Shown here: one piece after another, positions 1 to 8,295 of the stretch | Layout of the letters: each line of letters starts with the position of its first letter | How positions within the stretch are numbered: position 1 is the first letter of the stretch | Origin: Lysobacter lycopersici | Lineage (GTDB): Bacteria > Pseudomonadota > Gammaproteobacteria > Xanthomonadales > Xanthomonadaceae | Direction: 5' to 3' | DNA: 64,000 nt | NCBI RefSeq assembly: GCF_007556775.1 | Contig: NZ_CP041742.1 | Coordinates: 310,001-374,000, forward strand | Made by a program: the position numbers and the translations under genes | Notes under the pieces: generated by a model | What the model was told of the DNA's origin: nothing | What the model saw: only the letters and a program-made list of their open reading frames with translations | Databases searched by the model: none

Positions 1-843
1 CTCGACGCCTGGCGCCGCCTGTTGCAGGCGCAGCTCGATGGCGGCACGCAGGCGCTGGTCGTCGCCGGTTCCACTGGCGAGGCTGCGGCGCTGCACGACG
101 TGGAATACGACGCGATCCTGCGCAGCGCGGTGGAATTCGTCGCCGGTCGCGTGCCGGTGCTCGCCGGTACCGGTTTGTCGAACACGGCGAAGACCATCGA
201 ACAGACCCGTCGCGTCGCCGCGCTCGGCGCCGATGCCGCGCTGGTGGTGACGCCGCCGTACGTGCGCCCCACGCAGGAGGGCCTGCTCGCGCATTACCGC
301 GCGGTCGCGGACGACGGCGCGTTGCCCATCGTGCTTTACAACGTGCCCGGTCGTACCGGCTGCGACCTGCTGCCCGAAACGGCCGCCGCGCTCGCGCCGC
401 ATCCGCGCATCGTCGGCATCAAGGAAGCGCGCAGCGAAGCCGAACGCATGGATGCATTGCTGCCGTTGAAATCGAAGGAATTCGCGGTGTTGAGCGGCGA
501 CGATCCCACCGCCTGCCGCGCCATGCTCGCCGGCGCCGATGGCGTGGTGTCGGTGGCGTCGAACGTGTTGCCGCGCAGCTTCCGACGGCTTTGCGACCTC
601 GCCCGTGGCGGTGATGCCGATGCCGCGAACGCGCTCGATGCGCGCTTGCGCCGCAGTTACGACTTCCTCGGCATCGAACCGAACCCGATCCCGGTGAAGG
701 CGATCCTCGCGCGCAACGGCATCGGCCACGGCCTGCGCCTGCCGCTGACGCCGCTTTCGCCGCAACATGCGGAATCCGCCGCCTCGATCGCCGCGGAAAT
801 CCGCGACCTCGAATCATCCTGCCGCGACGCGTTCGCGGCCTGA
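1..843 (+). CDS. dapA: 4-hydroxy-tetrahydrodipicolinate synthase, 5' end missing
   Basis: DapA condenses pyruvate with aspartate semialdehyde in the cytoplasm, the first committed step of lysine and diaminopimelate synthesis. The frame is open from base 1, so the start lies outside the window. About 280 codons are present of the usual 290-300. Visible family motifs are GSTGEA near the start (pyruvate-binding loop), LYNVPGRTG carrying the catalytic tyrosine, and GIKEA carrying the Schiff-base lysine. The 3' half is intact and ends 15 bases before a BamC-like lipoprotein gene, an order shared with the dapA-bamC pair of enterobacteria. The pathway's preceding enzyme, Asd, is encoded at 46300 in this same window. 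Confidence 0.95.
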   Translation, partial: LDAWRRLLQAQLDGGTQALVVAGSTGEAAALHDVEYDAILRSAVEFVAGRVPVLAGTGLSNTAKTIEQTRRVAALGADAALVVTPPYVRPTQEGLLAHYRAVADDGALPIVLYNVPGRTGCDLLPETAAALAPHPRIVGIKEARSEAERMDALLPLKSKEFAVLSGDDPTACRAMLAGADGVVSVASNVLPRSFRRLCDLARGGDADAANALDARLRRSYDFLGIEPNPIPVKAILARNGIGHGLRLPLTPLSPQHAESAASIAAEIRDLESSCRDAFAA

Positions 844-858
844 ACCCAGGAGCCACCG

Positions 859-1362
859 ATGTCCACGTTCCGTCCCTCGCGTACCGCCGCCGCCGTCCTG
901 CTCGCGGTCGCCGCGCTCGGCACCGCCGGTTGCCACTGGTTCCATCGTGGCGAAACCGACGCCTACCGCAACAGCCCCGAGAGCCGGCCGCTGGAAGTGC
1001 CGCCGGACCTCGACCAGCCCGACACCAGCAGCGCGATGGCGTTGCCTGCCACTGGCGGTTCGGTGATGCGTTCGCAGGTCGGGGCGCAGCAGGCGCCGGG
1101 ATTCACGGTCCCCGGCCAGCGCGACGCGGTGTTCGCCAAGATCGGCGACGCGCTCGCCGCGATCCCGGGCCTGACCATCGCGACCAAGGCGCCGCTGCTG
1201 GGCAGCTACGACGTGAGCTACGAAGGCAGCGACTTCCTGGTGCGCCTGGTGCAGAACGGCGACAACGTGCAGGTGTCGACGGTCGATCCGCGCGGCGTCG
1301 CCGCCAACGGCCCGGCGCAGCAGAAGGTGCTGGACGCGCTCAAGACCGCATTGGGCGGCTGA
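859..1362 (+). CDS. bamC: Short BamC-like outer-membrane lipoprotein
   Basis: This 167-residue protein begins with a lipoprotein signal (hydrophobic stretch about residues 9-23, then TAGC lipobox with Cys at about 25). After it comes a segment rich in proline with LEVPPDL, which resembles the start of mature BamC. The C-terminal half (about residues 90-165) resembles one BamC globular domain. E. coli BamC is about twice as long with two such domains, so this is a short form. BamC is an accessory part of the BAM complex that inserts outer-membrane proteins. A good ribosome site (AGGAG) precedes the ATG, and the gene directly follows dapA, as in E. coli. The assignment rests on the N-terminal motif, length of domain and context; function in BAM is inferred. 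Confidence 0.7.
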   Translation: MSTFRPSRTAAAVLLAVAALGTAGCHWFHRGETDAYRNSPESRPLEVPPDLDQPDTSSAMALPATGGSVMRSQVGAQQAPGFTVPGQRDAVFAKIGDALAAIPGLTIATKAPLLGSYDVSYEGSDFLVRLVQNGDNVQVSTVDPRGVAANGPAQQKVLDALKTALGG

Positions 1363-1368
1363 TCGGGC

Positions 1369-1374
1369 TACAAT
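1369..1374 (+). promoter_or_regulatory. Possible -10 box for tRNA-Glu
   Basis: TACAAT sits 21 bases before the tRNA, between the bamC stop and the tRNA 5' end. No convincing -35 was found at 16-18 bases upstream, so the tRNA could also be read through from bamC. Confidence 0.35.
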
Positions 1375-1394
1375 CGCGCCCCGCGAAGGTCATT

Positions 1395-1470
1395 GCTCCC
1401 TTCGTCTAGAGGCCCAGGACGTGGCCCTCTCAAGGCTAAAACACGGGTTCGAATCCCGTAGGGAGCGCCA
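1395..1470 (+). tRNA. tRNA-Glu (anticodon CTC)
   Basis: A 76-base cloverleaf: 7-bp acceptor pair GCTCCCT/AGGGAGC, anticodon stem TGGCC/GGCTA around the loop CTCTCAA (anticodon CTC, reading GAG), and a T-arm with GGTTCGAATCC. The discriminator base G and an encoded CCA end it. A strong terminator follows at once. Confidence 0.95.
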
Positions 1471-1476
1471 CACAGG

Positions 1477-1505
1477 AAAACCCCGTGCCTTGCACGGGGT
1501 TTTTT
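1477..1505 (+). terminator. Rho-independent terminator of tRNA-Glu
   Basis: A-tract, perfect 8-bp stem CCCCGTGC/GCACGGGG with loop CTT, then a run of six T. It lies 10 bases after the tRNA CCA end and isolates the following gene from tRNA transcription. Confidence 0.92.
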
Positions 1506-1543
1506 CTTGCCGCCCGGCATTAACCATCAATCAGGAAATCCCA

Positions 1544-2092
1544 ATGCGCTCCCATCACGTTTCCTTCGGTTCGGTCTGCCTAGTGACCCTTCTGGGTCTG
1601 GCGATCGCGCCGCACGCACGTTCCGCTACCACGGAGGGGTGGATCATTGTTCCTGGCGGGAATTGCCAATTGAGCATTCCGACCACGAACACGGCATTCC
1701 GTCCCAAGGCAACGGGCGCCCGGAACGAATCCGCCAGCATCAGCAATTTCGTCATTTGTCCGTTCGTAGTCGCTCCTTCGGACGACCTGGCTTCGCCAAT
1801 CACGGGCATCGGTATGTGGATGCAGTCACTCGACGGTACCGCGCACAGCGTGACTTGCACGGCAGTTGTGGGTGCCCTCGGCAATGCACCCATGAAATAT
1901 TCCAGCAAGACCGTGGACTTGCCCGCCTCCACGACCGCGGCTGGACAGCTGAGTTGGTTCCCCGCCGATTTCGGCTATGCCCAAGGCGCCCCGATCCCGG
2001 GGAGCGGATATTTGACCATCACTTGCAACTTGCCGCCCCAAACCAGCATCAACTACCTCTACGCCAGCTATTACTACGAAATCGGTTCCTGA
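1544..2092 (+). CDS. Secreted protein of unknown function
   Basis: I do not recognise this 182-residue protein. The ATG at 1544 is preceded by AGGAAA at good spacing; an upstream extension of the frame would run through the tRNA and terminator and is rejected. Residues 1-24 form a Sec signal peptide ending near ARSA. The mature part contains four cysteines (NCQ, ICP, TCT, TCN), enough for two disulfides, and is rich in Ser, Thr, Gly and aromatic residues, suggesting a beta-rich exported fold. Base composition is visibly lower in GC than the neighbours (32 G/C in the 60 bases 1741-1800). Its place just behind a tRNA gene fits an acquired gene, but no integrase or att repeat is visible. Confidence 0.75.
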   Translation: MRSHHVSFGSVCLVTLLGLAIAPHARSATTEGWIIVPGGNCQLSIPTTNTAFRPKATGARNESASISNFVICPFVVAPSDDLASPITGIGMWMQSLDGTAHSVTCTAVVGALGNAPMKYSSKTVDLPASTTAAGQLSWFPADFGYAQGAPIPGSGYLTITCNLPPQTSINYLYASYYYEIGS

Positions 2093-2111
2093 CCCTGCAT
2101 CGTTTCAAGGC

Positions 2112-2137
2112 CGAAGGGCGCCTGCGGGCGCCCTTCG
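2112..2137 (+). terminator. Strong hairpin after the secreted orphan gene
   Basis: Perfect 11-bp stem CGAAGGGCGCC with loop TGCG, 20 bases after the stop codon at 2092. Only CGTTT follows, so the U-tract is weak; it may be a terminator or just an mRNA 3'-end structure. Confidence 0.5.
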
Positions 2138-2246
2138 CGTTTCCGGACCCGGTCGGCTGCCGGCCGCAGCCATCCCGCGGAGCCATGCTGGATTCCGGCT
2201 TTCGCAGGAAGGACAATCGCGCCAAGCCGCAAAGGAAACCACCGCC

Positions 2247-2570
2247 ATGCCCTTCGTCGTCACCGAGAACTGCATCAAGTGCAAGTACACCGACTGCGTC
2301 GAGGTGTGCCCGGTCGACTGTTTCCACGAAGGCCCGAACTTCCTCGTCATCGACCCGGACGAGTGCATCGACTGCACCCTGTGCGAGCCGGAATGCCCGG
2401 TCAACGCGATCTATCCCGAGGACGACGTGCCCGCCGGGCAGGAAGGCTTCATCGCGCTCAACGCGGAGTTGGCGAAGGACTGGCCGGTGATCAGCGTGCG
2501 CAAGGATCCTCCGGCCGACGCGGCGGACTGGGAAGGAAAATCCGGCAAGTTGCCGTTGCTGGAACGTTGA
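2247..2570 (+). CDS. fdxA: 7Fe ferredoxin
   Basis: A 107-residue soluble electron carrier of the FdxA type. Nine cysteines are in the typical 7Fe arrangement: an N-terminal group (C9, C13, C17 region with CVEVCPVDC) binding a [3Fe-4S] and part of a [4Fe-4S] cluster, and the second motif [12 protein letters not shown]. The C-terminal half, with [13 protein letters not shown], is the tail typical of proteobacterial FdxA. It starts at an ATG preceded by AAGGAAA. It stands alone, with a tail-to-head gap to pcnB, and the partner enzyme cannot be told from context. Confidence 0.93.
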   Translation: MPFVVTENCIKCKYTDCVEVCPVDCFHEGPNFLVIDPDECIDCTLCEPECPVNAIYPEDDVPAGQEGFIALNAELAKDWPVISVRKDPPADAADWEGKSGKLPLLER

Positions 2571-2621
2571 CGCTTCCTGCGGGATCGGCGAGGCACGTCC
2601 CGTGCCGCATGGCTTGTTAAG

Positions 2622-4013
2622 ATGCCGCAATCCCGCGGCCACCGAGGCCGCCCCGCGGCGCATGCGCCGCCCGAGACCCGCCAGGACCCGACCCTGAGTT
2701 CCGTCCCCGCCCCGACAGCCGTGCCCCGGGTCATCCCGCGCGACCAGCATCCGATCTCGCGCCGTTCGATCAGCCCCAACGCCCTGCGCGTGCTCTATCG
2801 CCTGCGCGATGCCGGCCACGCCGCCTATCTCGTGGGCGGAGCGGTGCGCGACCTGCTGATCGGCGTCCAGCCCAAGGATTTCGACGTCGCCACCGACGCG
2901 ACGCCCGAACAGGTGCGCCACCTGTTCCGCAATTGCCGCCTGATCGGCCGGCGATTCCGTCTCGCGCACGTGGTGTACGGGCGCGAGATCATCGAAGTCG
3001 CGACGTTCCGCTCCGCGGGTGGCGACGACGGCGAGGGCGACCGCGAAGTGCATGCCGACGGCCGCGTGCTGCGCGACAACATCTACGGCACCATCGAGGA
3101 AGACGCGGTCCGCCGCGATTTCACCGCGAACGCGCTGTACTACGCCATCGAGGATTTCTCGGTGCGCGACTACGTCGGCGGCTTCGACGACGTGCAGGCG
3201 CGGGTGCTGCGCCTGATCGGCGATCCGGAAACGCGTTATCGCGAGGATCCGGTGCGGATGCTGCGCGCGGTGCGCCTCGCGGCCAAGCTCGGTTTCAGCA
3301 TCGATCCTTCGGCTGCGGCGCCGATGCCCGGGCTGGCATCGCTGCTGCACGACGCGGCGCCGGCGCGGCTGTTCGACGAATGCCAGAAGCTGTTCCTTTC
3401 CGGCCACGCGCTGGCGAGCTTCGAGGGGCTGGAAGCGCACGGCCTGCTCGGCGCGCTGTTGCCGGAAACCGCGCGCGCGCTGGCCAGCAACCGCAGCGGC
3501 GCGTTGCGCAAGATGCTGGTCGAGGGCCTGCAAGGCACCGATGCGCGGGTCGCGCGCGGCGAACCGGTGTCGCCGGCATTCCTGTTCGCGCTGCTGCTGT
3601 GGCCGGGCTATTGCCGCGAGCTGATGCAGTTGCAGGGGCAGGGCGTGCACGCGATCGAGGCCGAGCGCCGCGCCGCCGACCGAATCACCCTGCAGCAATC
3701 CACACGGATCGCGCTGCCGCGGCGTTTCTCGCTGCCAATGCAGGAGATCTGGCTGCTGCAGTCGCGCCTGCGCCAGCGCAAGCGCAGCCAACGCCTGCTC
3801 GCGCACCCGCGGTTCCGCGCCGCGTTCGATTTCCTCGTGCTGCGCCAGGCCGCCGCGCCAGAACACGCCGCGGACGTCGAATACTGGCGCGCGTTGCAGG
3901 CGGGCATGCCGCCGCCGGAAGCGGGCGAGGAAGAACTGGCGCAAGTCGAATCGACCGATGCCGCACCCGCGCGCAAGCGCCGCCGTCGCCGGCGCGGCGG
4001 CGGGGCGGGGTGA
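2622..4013 (+). CDS. pcnB: Poly(A) polymerase I
   Basis: PcnB adds A tails to RNA 3' ends, marking RNA for decay. The 463-residue protein has the class II nucleotidyltransferase signature GGAVRD at 72-77 and the metal-binding DFDVATD at 86-92 (D86, D88). RRDFT, REDPVRMLRA and the helical RNA-binding region follow. The last 15 residues are a basic tail (RKRRRRRR), as is usual in PcnB rather than CCA-adding enzymes. The first 45 residues are poorly conserved, so a later start is possible. The stop overlaps the GTG start of folK (GTGA), the pcnB-folK-panBCD order being common in gammaproteobacteria. Confidence 0.93.
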   Translation: MPQSRGHRGRPAAHAPPETRQDPTLSSVPAPTAVPRVIPRDQHPISRRSISPNALRVLYRLRDAGHAAYLVGGAVRDLLIGVQPKDFDVATDATPEQVRHLFRNCRLIGRRFRLAHVVYGREIIEVATFRSAGGDDGEGDREVHADGRVLRDNIYGTIEEDAVRRDFTANALYYAIEDFSVRDYVGGFDDVQARVLRLIGDPETRYREDPVRMLRAVRLAAKLGFSIDPSAAAPMPGLASLLHDAAPARLFDECQKLFLSGHALASFEGLEAHGLLGALLPETARALASNRSGALRKMLVEGLQGTDARVARGEPVSPAFLFALLLWPGYCRELMQLQGQGVHAIEAERRAADRITLQQSTRIALPRRFSLPMQEIWLLQSRLRQRKRSQRLLAHPRFRAAFDFLVLRQAAAPEHAADVEYWRALQAGMPPPEAGEEELAQVESTDAAPARKRRRRRRGGGAG

Positions 4014-4498
4014 GCGTCCGCGCCTTCGTCGGCCTCGGCGGCAACGTGGGCGATGTCGCCGCGGCCTTCGCCTCCGCGGTCGCGCAAACGGATGCTTTGC
4101 CGGGTACGCAGTTGTTGCGCGTCTCGCGCCGTTACCGCACGCCGGCCTGGGGCATGGCCGCGCAACCGGATTTCCTCAATGCCGTGGCCATGCTGGAAAC
4201 GACCTTGCCCGCGCGCGAGCTGCTCGAAGCGCTGCTCGCCATCGAGCGGGCGCACGGCCGCGACCGCGCCAACGAAACCCGCTGGGGTCCGCGCACGCTC
4301 GATCTCGACCTGCTGCTTTACGGTGACGCGGTCATCGACGAACCCGGCCTGCGCGTGCCGCACCCGCACCTGCACGAGCGCGCGTTCGCGTTGCGGCCCA
4401 TGCTCGAAATTGCGCCGGGGGTTTCGATTCCCGGCCATGGCCTCGCGCGCGACCTGCCGGCGGCGATGGCTGCCGACGGCATCGAGGCGTTAGGCTAG
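4010..4498 (+). CDS. folK: HPPK, 6-hydroxymethyl-dihydropterin pyrophosphokinase
   Basis: FolK transfers pyrophosphate from ATP to 6-hydroxymethyl-7,8-dihydropterin in folate synthesis. The 162-residue frame starts with GTG at 4010, overlapping the pcnB stop; this puts VGLGGNVGD right at the N terminus, where HPPK proteins have it. The family signature [12 protein letters not shown] lies at 91-102 and contains the two magnesium-binding aspartates. [13 protein letters not shown] follows. Length and motif order match the family. Confidence 0.94.
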   Translation: MSVRAFVGLGGNVGDVAAAFASAVAQTDALPGTQLLRVSRRYRTPAWGMAAQPDFLNAVAMLETTLPARELLEALLAIERAHGRDRANETRWGPRTLDLDLLLYGDAVIDEPGLRVPHPHLHERAFALRPMLEIAPGVSIPGHGLARDLPAAMAADGIEALG

Positions 4499-4527
4499 CC
4501 GCCCCACGCCGCACTTCCGGAGGCGCC

Positions 4528-5346
4528 ATGAGCTACGGCGCGGACAAAGCCGCCACCATCACCGTGCCGATGCTGGCCGAGGCCAAGCGCGAAGGCCGCA
4601 AGCTGGCGATGCTCACCGCCTACGACGCCGGTTTCGCGCGCGTGTTCGACGCCAACGGCGTCGACCTGATCCTGATCGGGGATTCGCTGGGCATGGTGGT
4701 GCAGGGCCACGATTCCACCCTGCCGGTGCGCGTGGACGACATCATCTACCACACGGCCGCCGTTGCGCGCGGGGCGAAGCGTGCGCTGAAAATCGCGGAT
4801 TTCCCGTTCGGCAGCGACGCCACGCCGGAACAGGCGCACGCGGCGGCGGTGCGCTTCGTCCAGGCCGGCGCGGGCATGGTCAAGCTGGAGGGCGCGGGCT
4901 TCAAACTCGACGTCATCCGTTTCCTGGTCGAACGCGAAATCCCGGTGTGCGCGCATCTCGGGCTGACGCCGCAATCGGTGAACCGTTTCGGCGGCTTCAA
5001 GGTGCAGGGCCGCGACGAGGCTGCGGCGAAGCAGCTGCGTGCGGATGCGCGCGCGGTGCAGGAGGCGGGCGCTTCGCTGCTGGTGCTGGAATGCGTGCCG
5101 TCGGCGCTCGCGGCCGCGATCAGCGCCGACCTCGCGATTCCCACGATAGGCATCGGCGCCGGACCCGGCTGCGACGGTCAGGTGCTGGTGCTGCACGATT
5201 TCCTCGGCCTCGACAGCGGCCATCGCCGGCCGAAGTTCGTCAAGGATTTCCTTGCCGAAGGCGGATCGGTCGCCGGCGCGGTGCAGGCTTACGTCGCCGC
5301 GGTGCGTGATGGATCGTTCCCGGACGAAGCGCATTCCTACGCATGA
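4528..5346 (+). CDS. panB: Ketopantoate hydroxymethyltransferase
   Basis: PanB makes ketopantoate from 2-oxoisovalerate and 5,10-methylene-THF, the first step of pantothenate synthesis. At 272 residues it is full length. GDSLGM (51-56) holds a metal ligand; [10 protein letters not shown] and the C-terminal stretch with [17 protein letters not shown] are family signatures. It follows folK by 29 bases with GGAGG ahead of the ATG. Its stop overlaps the panC start by four bases (ATGA), so the two are likely coupled in translation. Confidence 0.96.
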   Translation: MSYGADKAATITVPMLAEAKREGRKLAMLTAYDAGFARVFDANGVDLILIGDSLGMVVQGHDSTLPVRVDDIIYHTAAVARGAKRALKIADFPFGSDATPEQAHAAAVRFVQAGAGMVKLEGAGFKLDVIRFLVEREIPVCAHLGLTPQSVNRFGGFKVQGRDEAAAKQLRADARAVQEAGASLLVLECVPSALAAAISADLAIPTIGIGAGPGCDGQVLVLHDFLGLDSGHRRPKFVKDFLAEGGSVAGAVQAYVAAVRDGSFPDEAHSYA

Positions 5347-6206
5347 TCGAAACCCTCACCGAACCCGCGGCACTAAGAGCGACCGTCGACGCATGGAAAC
5401 GCGCCGGCCTGCGCGTCGGTTTCGTGCCGACCATGGGCAACCTGCACGCCGGGCATTTCTCATTGGTCGAAATCGCGAGACAGCACGCGGATCACGTGAT
5501 CGCGAGCGTGTTCGTGAACCCCACGCAGTTCGGCCCGAACGAGGATTTCGCGCGTTACCCGCGCACGCCGGAACAGGACTCGGCCGGGCTCGAAGGCGCG
5601 GGTTGCGACGCGCTGTGGCTGCCGTCGGTCGAGGCGATGTATCCGTTCGGCACCGACGGCGCCGTGCGCATGCACGTGCCGAACGTGGGCGACACGCTGG
5701 AAGGCGCGCATCGCCCCGGGCATTTCGACGGCGTCGCGACCGTGGTCGCGCGGCTGTTCAACCAGGTGCAGGCCGATGTCGCCGTGTTCGGGCGCAAGGA
5801 CTACCAGCAGCTCGCGGTGATCCGGGCGATGGCGCGCGACCTCGCGTTCGCGCTGGAGATCGTCGCCGGGCCGACGCTGCGCGAAGCCGACGGCCTGGCC
5901 ATGAGTTCGCGCAACCAGTACCTGTCGGCGGAGGAAAGACCAGTCGCGGCCACGATCTTCCGCACCCTGCAGGCGATGCGCGATGCGGCCCTGGCCGGGC
6001 GCCCGCGCGCCGACATCGAGGCGAAGGCGGATGCCGAACTGCGCGCCGCCGGCTTCGTCCCGGATTACGCCGTCGTCCGCCGCCCCGACCTGTCCGAACC
6101 GGCGGACGGCGAGCCCGGGCCGCGGGTGGCGCTGGTCGCGGCCAGGCTGGGTCGGACCCGGCTGATCGACAACCTCGAATTCGACCTTGGCGGCAGCGCC
6201 GGCTGA
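5343..6206 (+). CDS. panC: Pantothenate synthetase
   Basis: PanC joins pantoate and beta-alanine using ATP. The 287-residue protein has the adenylate-forming signature MGNLHAGH at 31-38 (HIGH-like), [20 protein letters not shown], and SSRNQYLS near the expected place. It overlaps panB by four bases and is followed by panD after 85 bases, giving the full panB-panC-panD set needed downstream of ketoisovalerate and aspartate. Confidence 0.96.
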   Translation: MIETLTEPAALRATVDAWKRAGLRVGFVPTMGNLHAGHFSLVEIARQHADHVIASVFVNPTQFGPNEDFARYPRTPEQDSAGLEGAGCDALWLPSVEAMYPFGTDGAVRMHVPNVGDTLEGAHRPGHFDGVATVVARLFNQVQADVAVFGRKDYQQLAVIRAMARDLAFALEIVAGPTLREADGLAMSSRNQYLSAEERPVAATIFRTLQAMRDAALAGRPRADIEAKADAELRAAGFVPDYAVVRRPDLSEPADGEPGPRVALVAARLGRTRLIDNLEFDLGGSAG

Positions 6207-6291
6207 ACGCATCGGGCGGTTTTGTTGCAGCGCGGAAACGCGGCTCCTACACTTTTCTCGCCCGCACCTCCCGCGGGCGCCGGAAGATGCC

Positions 6292-6672
6292 ATGCAACTC
6301 ACGCTGCTCAAAGCCAAGATCCACCGCGCCACCGTCACCCACGCCGAGCTGCACTACGAAGGCTCCTGCGCCATCGACGGCCGCCTGCTCGACATCTCCG
6401 GCATCCGCGAGTACGAGCGGATCGAGATCTACAACGTCAACAACGGCAAGCGCTTCGCCACCTACGCCATCCGCGGCGAGGAAGGCAGCGGCATCATTTC
6501 GGTGAACGGCGCCGCTGCGCACCGCGCGTCGGTCGGCGACCTGGTGATCATTTGTGCCTATGGCCACTGCGAAGAAGCCGAGGCTGCGGAATTCAAGCCG
6601 ACGCTGGTGTACGTCGATCGCCACAACGCGATGACGCACACGAATCGTTCGATCCCCAAGCAGGCCGCGTGA
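6292..6672 (+). CDS. panD: Aspartate 1-decarboxylase precursor
   Basis: PanD makes beta-alanine for pantothenate. It is a pyruvoyl enzyme: the chain is cleaved at Gly24-Ser25, visible here in YEGSCAIDG with serine as residue 25 when the ATG at 6292 is used. This fixes the start; the upstream extension of the frame is not part of the protein. Length is 126 residues, the usual size. [14 protein letters not shown] and [16 protein letters not shown] are conserved blocks. Its stop overlaps the GTG start of pgi. Confidence 0.96.
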   Translation: MQLTLLKAKIHRATVTHAELHYEGSCAIDGRLLDISGIREYERIEIYNVNNGKRFATYAIRGEEGSGIISVNGAAAHRASVGDLVIICAYGHCEEAEAAEFKPTLVYVDRHNAMTHTNRSIPKQAA

Positions 6673-8174
6673 ATCGCGGCCTCGCCAGCCTCGACGCGCA
6701 TGCGCAACGGCTGGCGAACGCCTCGCTGAAGGATCTTGTCGCGGCCGATCCGGCGCGCGCCGGCGATTTCGCGCTGCGTATCGGCTTGCTGTACGCCAGT
6801 TTCGCCCGCCAGCGCATGGACCGGGACGCACTGGCCGCATTGTTCGAAATCGCGCGCGAACGTGATTTCGCAGGTGCGTTGCGGCGCTTGTTCGACGGCG
6901 AGCCGGTGAACGCCACCGAGGGCCGCGCCGCGCTGCACACCGCGTTGCGCGGCGACCTTTCGACCGCCGCGGCCTCACGCGACGCGCATGCCGAGGCCGT
7001 GAAGGCGCGGTTACGTATGGCGGAACTGGTCGCGCAACTCGAAGCCAGCGGCGTCACCGACATCGTCAGCATCGGCATCGGCGGTTCCGACCTCGGCCCG
7101 CGGCTCGCCGTCGACGCGCTGGCCGATGCCGATGCACGGTTCAAAGTGCATTTCCTGTCCAACGTCGACGGCCATGCCGCGCAACGCACGCTGGCCGGGC
7201 TCGATCCCGCGCGCACCGCTGCCATCCTGGTTTCCAAGACATTCGGTACCCAGGAAACCCTGCTCAACGGCGGCATCGTCCGCGACTGGCTCGGCGGCGA
7301 CGAACGCCTGTTCGCGGTCAGCGCGAACGTCGAGCGCGCGACCGCGTTCGGCATTCCGGCCGAACGCATCCTGCCGATGTGGGATTGGGTCGGCGGTCGT
7401 TATTCGCTGTGGTCGGCGGTCGGATTCCCGATCGCCCTGGCCATCGGCATGGATCGCTTCGAACGCCTGCTCGCCGGTGCCGCGGCGATGGACGCGCACG
7501 TGATCGAGGCGCCGGTCGAACGCAACCTCGCCGCGTGGCATGCGCTGGTCGCGGTCTGGAACCGCAATGCGCTCGGCGCCGCCACGCAGGCGGTGCTGCC
7601 CTACGACGAGCGCCTCAGGCTGCTGCCGAACTACCTGCAGCAACTGGTGATGGAAAGCCTCGGCAAGTCGGTACGGTCGGATGGCGGAACGGCGTCCGCG
7701 CAGACGGTGCCGGTGTGGTGGGGTGGCGCCGGCACCGATGCGCAGCACAGTTTCTTCCAGGCCCTGCACCAGGGCACGCAGCGGGTGCCCGCGGATTTCA
7801 TCGGCGTGGTCCGCGGCGACCACGCGCACGCCGGCAACCGTGACGCGCTGCTCGCCAACCTGCTGGCGCAGACCGAAGCGCTGGCGAACGGACAATCGCA
7901 CGACGATCCGCATCGCGCCTATCCCGGTGGCCGCCCGAGCACCATGCTGCTGCTCGATGCGCTGACGCCGGAAACGCTGGGCATGCTGATCGCCATGTAT
8001 GAACACAGCGTCTACCTGCAGGCGGTGTCCTGGGGCATCAACGCCTTCGACCAGTTCGGCGTGGAACTCGGCAAGCAGGTCGCGAACCGCCTGCTGCCGG
8101 CGCTGAAGGGCGAGGTCGAGGCCGAGGATGCAGTGACGCGGGCGTTGCTCGAGGAAATCCGCGAGCGCAGTTAA
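6669..8174 (+). CDS. pgi: Glucose-6-phosphate isomerase
   Basis: Pgi interconverts glucose-6-phosphate and fructose-6-phosphate. The 501-residue frame begins with GTG overlapping the panD stop. Motifs include [29 protein letters not shown] and, near the C terminus, the signature [15 protein letters not shown] with the substrate-binding lysine. It is shorter than the 549-residue E. coli enzyme, like other Xanthomonas-group Pgi proteins. Its placement at the end of the pan operon joins glycolysis to cofactor genes in one transcript. A large palindromic repeat cluster follows its stop. Confidence 0.96.
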   Translation: MNRGLASLDAHAQRLANASLKDLVAADPARAGDFALRIGLLYASFARQRMDRDALAALFEIARERDFAGALRRLFDGEPVNATEGRAALHTALRGDLSTAAASRDAHAEAVKARLRMAELVAQLEASGVTDIVSIGIGGSDLGPRLAVDALADADARFKVHFLSNVDGHAAQRTLAGLDPARTAAILVSKTFGTQETLLNGGIVRDWLGGDERLFAVSANVERATAFGIPAERILPMWDWVGGRYSLWSAVGFPIALAIGMDRFERLLAGAAAMDAHVIEAPVERNLAAWHALVAVWNRNALGAATQAVLPYDERLRLLPNYLQQLVMESLGKSVRSDGGTASAQTVPVWWGGAGTDAQHSFFQALHQGTQRVPADFIGVVRGDHAHAGNRDALLANLLAQTEALANGQSHDDPHRAYPGGRPSTMLLLDALTPETLGMLIAMYEHSVYLQAVSWGINAFDQFGVELGKQVANRLLPALKGEVEAEDAVTRALLEEIRERS

Positions 8175-8178
8175 TGCT

Positions 8179-8291
8179 CTTTCCTCTCCCCTTGTGGGAG
8201 AGGATGCCCGAAGGGCAGGAGAGGGGTTGTTTTGCGATGGATTCCCCTCTCCCGGCGCTACGCGCCACCCTCTCCCACAAGGGGAGAGGGG
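8179..8291. repeat. Nested palindromic intergenic repeat (type A, full copy)
   Basis: Two identical 21-base arms, at 8183-8203 and 8269-8289, are in inverted orientation. Between them lie smaller hairpins: GCCC-GAA-GGGC (8206-8216), GGCGC-TAC-GCGCC near 8253-8265, and GAGAGGGG (ending 8226) facing CCCCTCTC. It fills the gap between the convergent ends of pgi and queG and may act as a two-way transcription barrier. A half copy lies at 28296-28347. Confidence 0.85.
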
Positions 8292-8295
8292 AAGA

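Noticed and set aside
1421-1543. Upstream extension of the secreted orphan into tRNA-Glu
   Set aside because: It would translate tRNA and terminator sequence; the ATG at 1544 has a ribosome site and begins a signal peptide.
1395-2600. Genomic island or prophage at tRNA-Glu
   Set aside because: No integrase, no repeat of the tRNA 3' end and core genes (fdxA, pcnB) follow at once; at most a single acquired gene.
2049-3944. Long open frame of over 600 codons on the - strand opposite pcnB
   Set aside because: It lies entirely antisense to pcnB and folK, is rich in Arg/Gln/Ala with no domain, and is the usual shadow frame of high-GC coding DNA.
8179-8291. CRISPR array
   Set aside because: The repeats are inverted and nested, without regular spacing or spacers, and no cas gene is present in the window.
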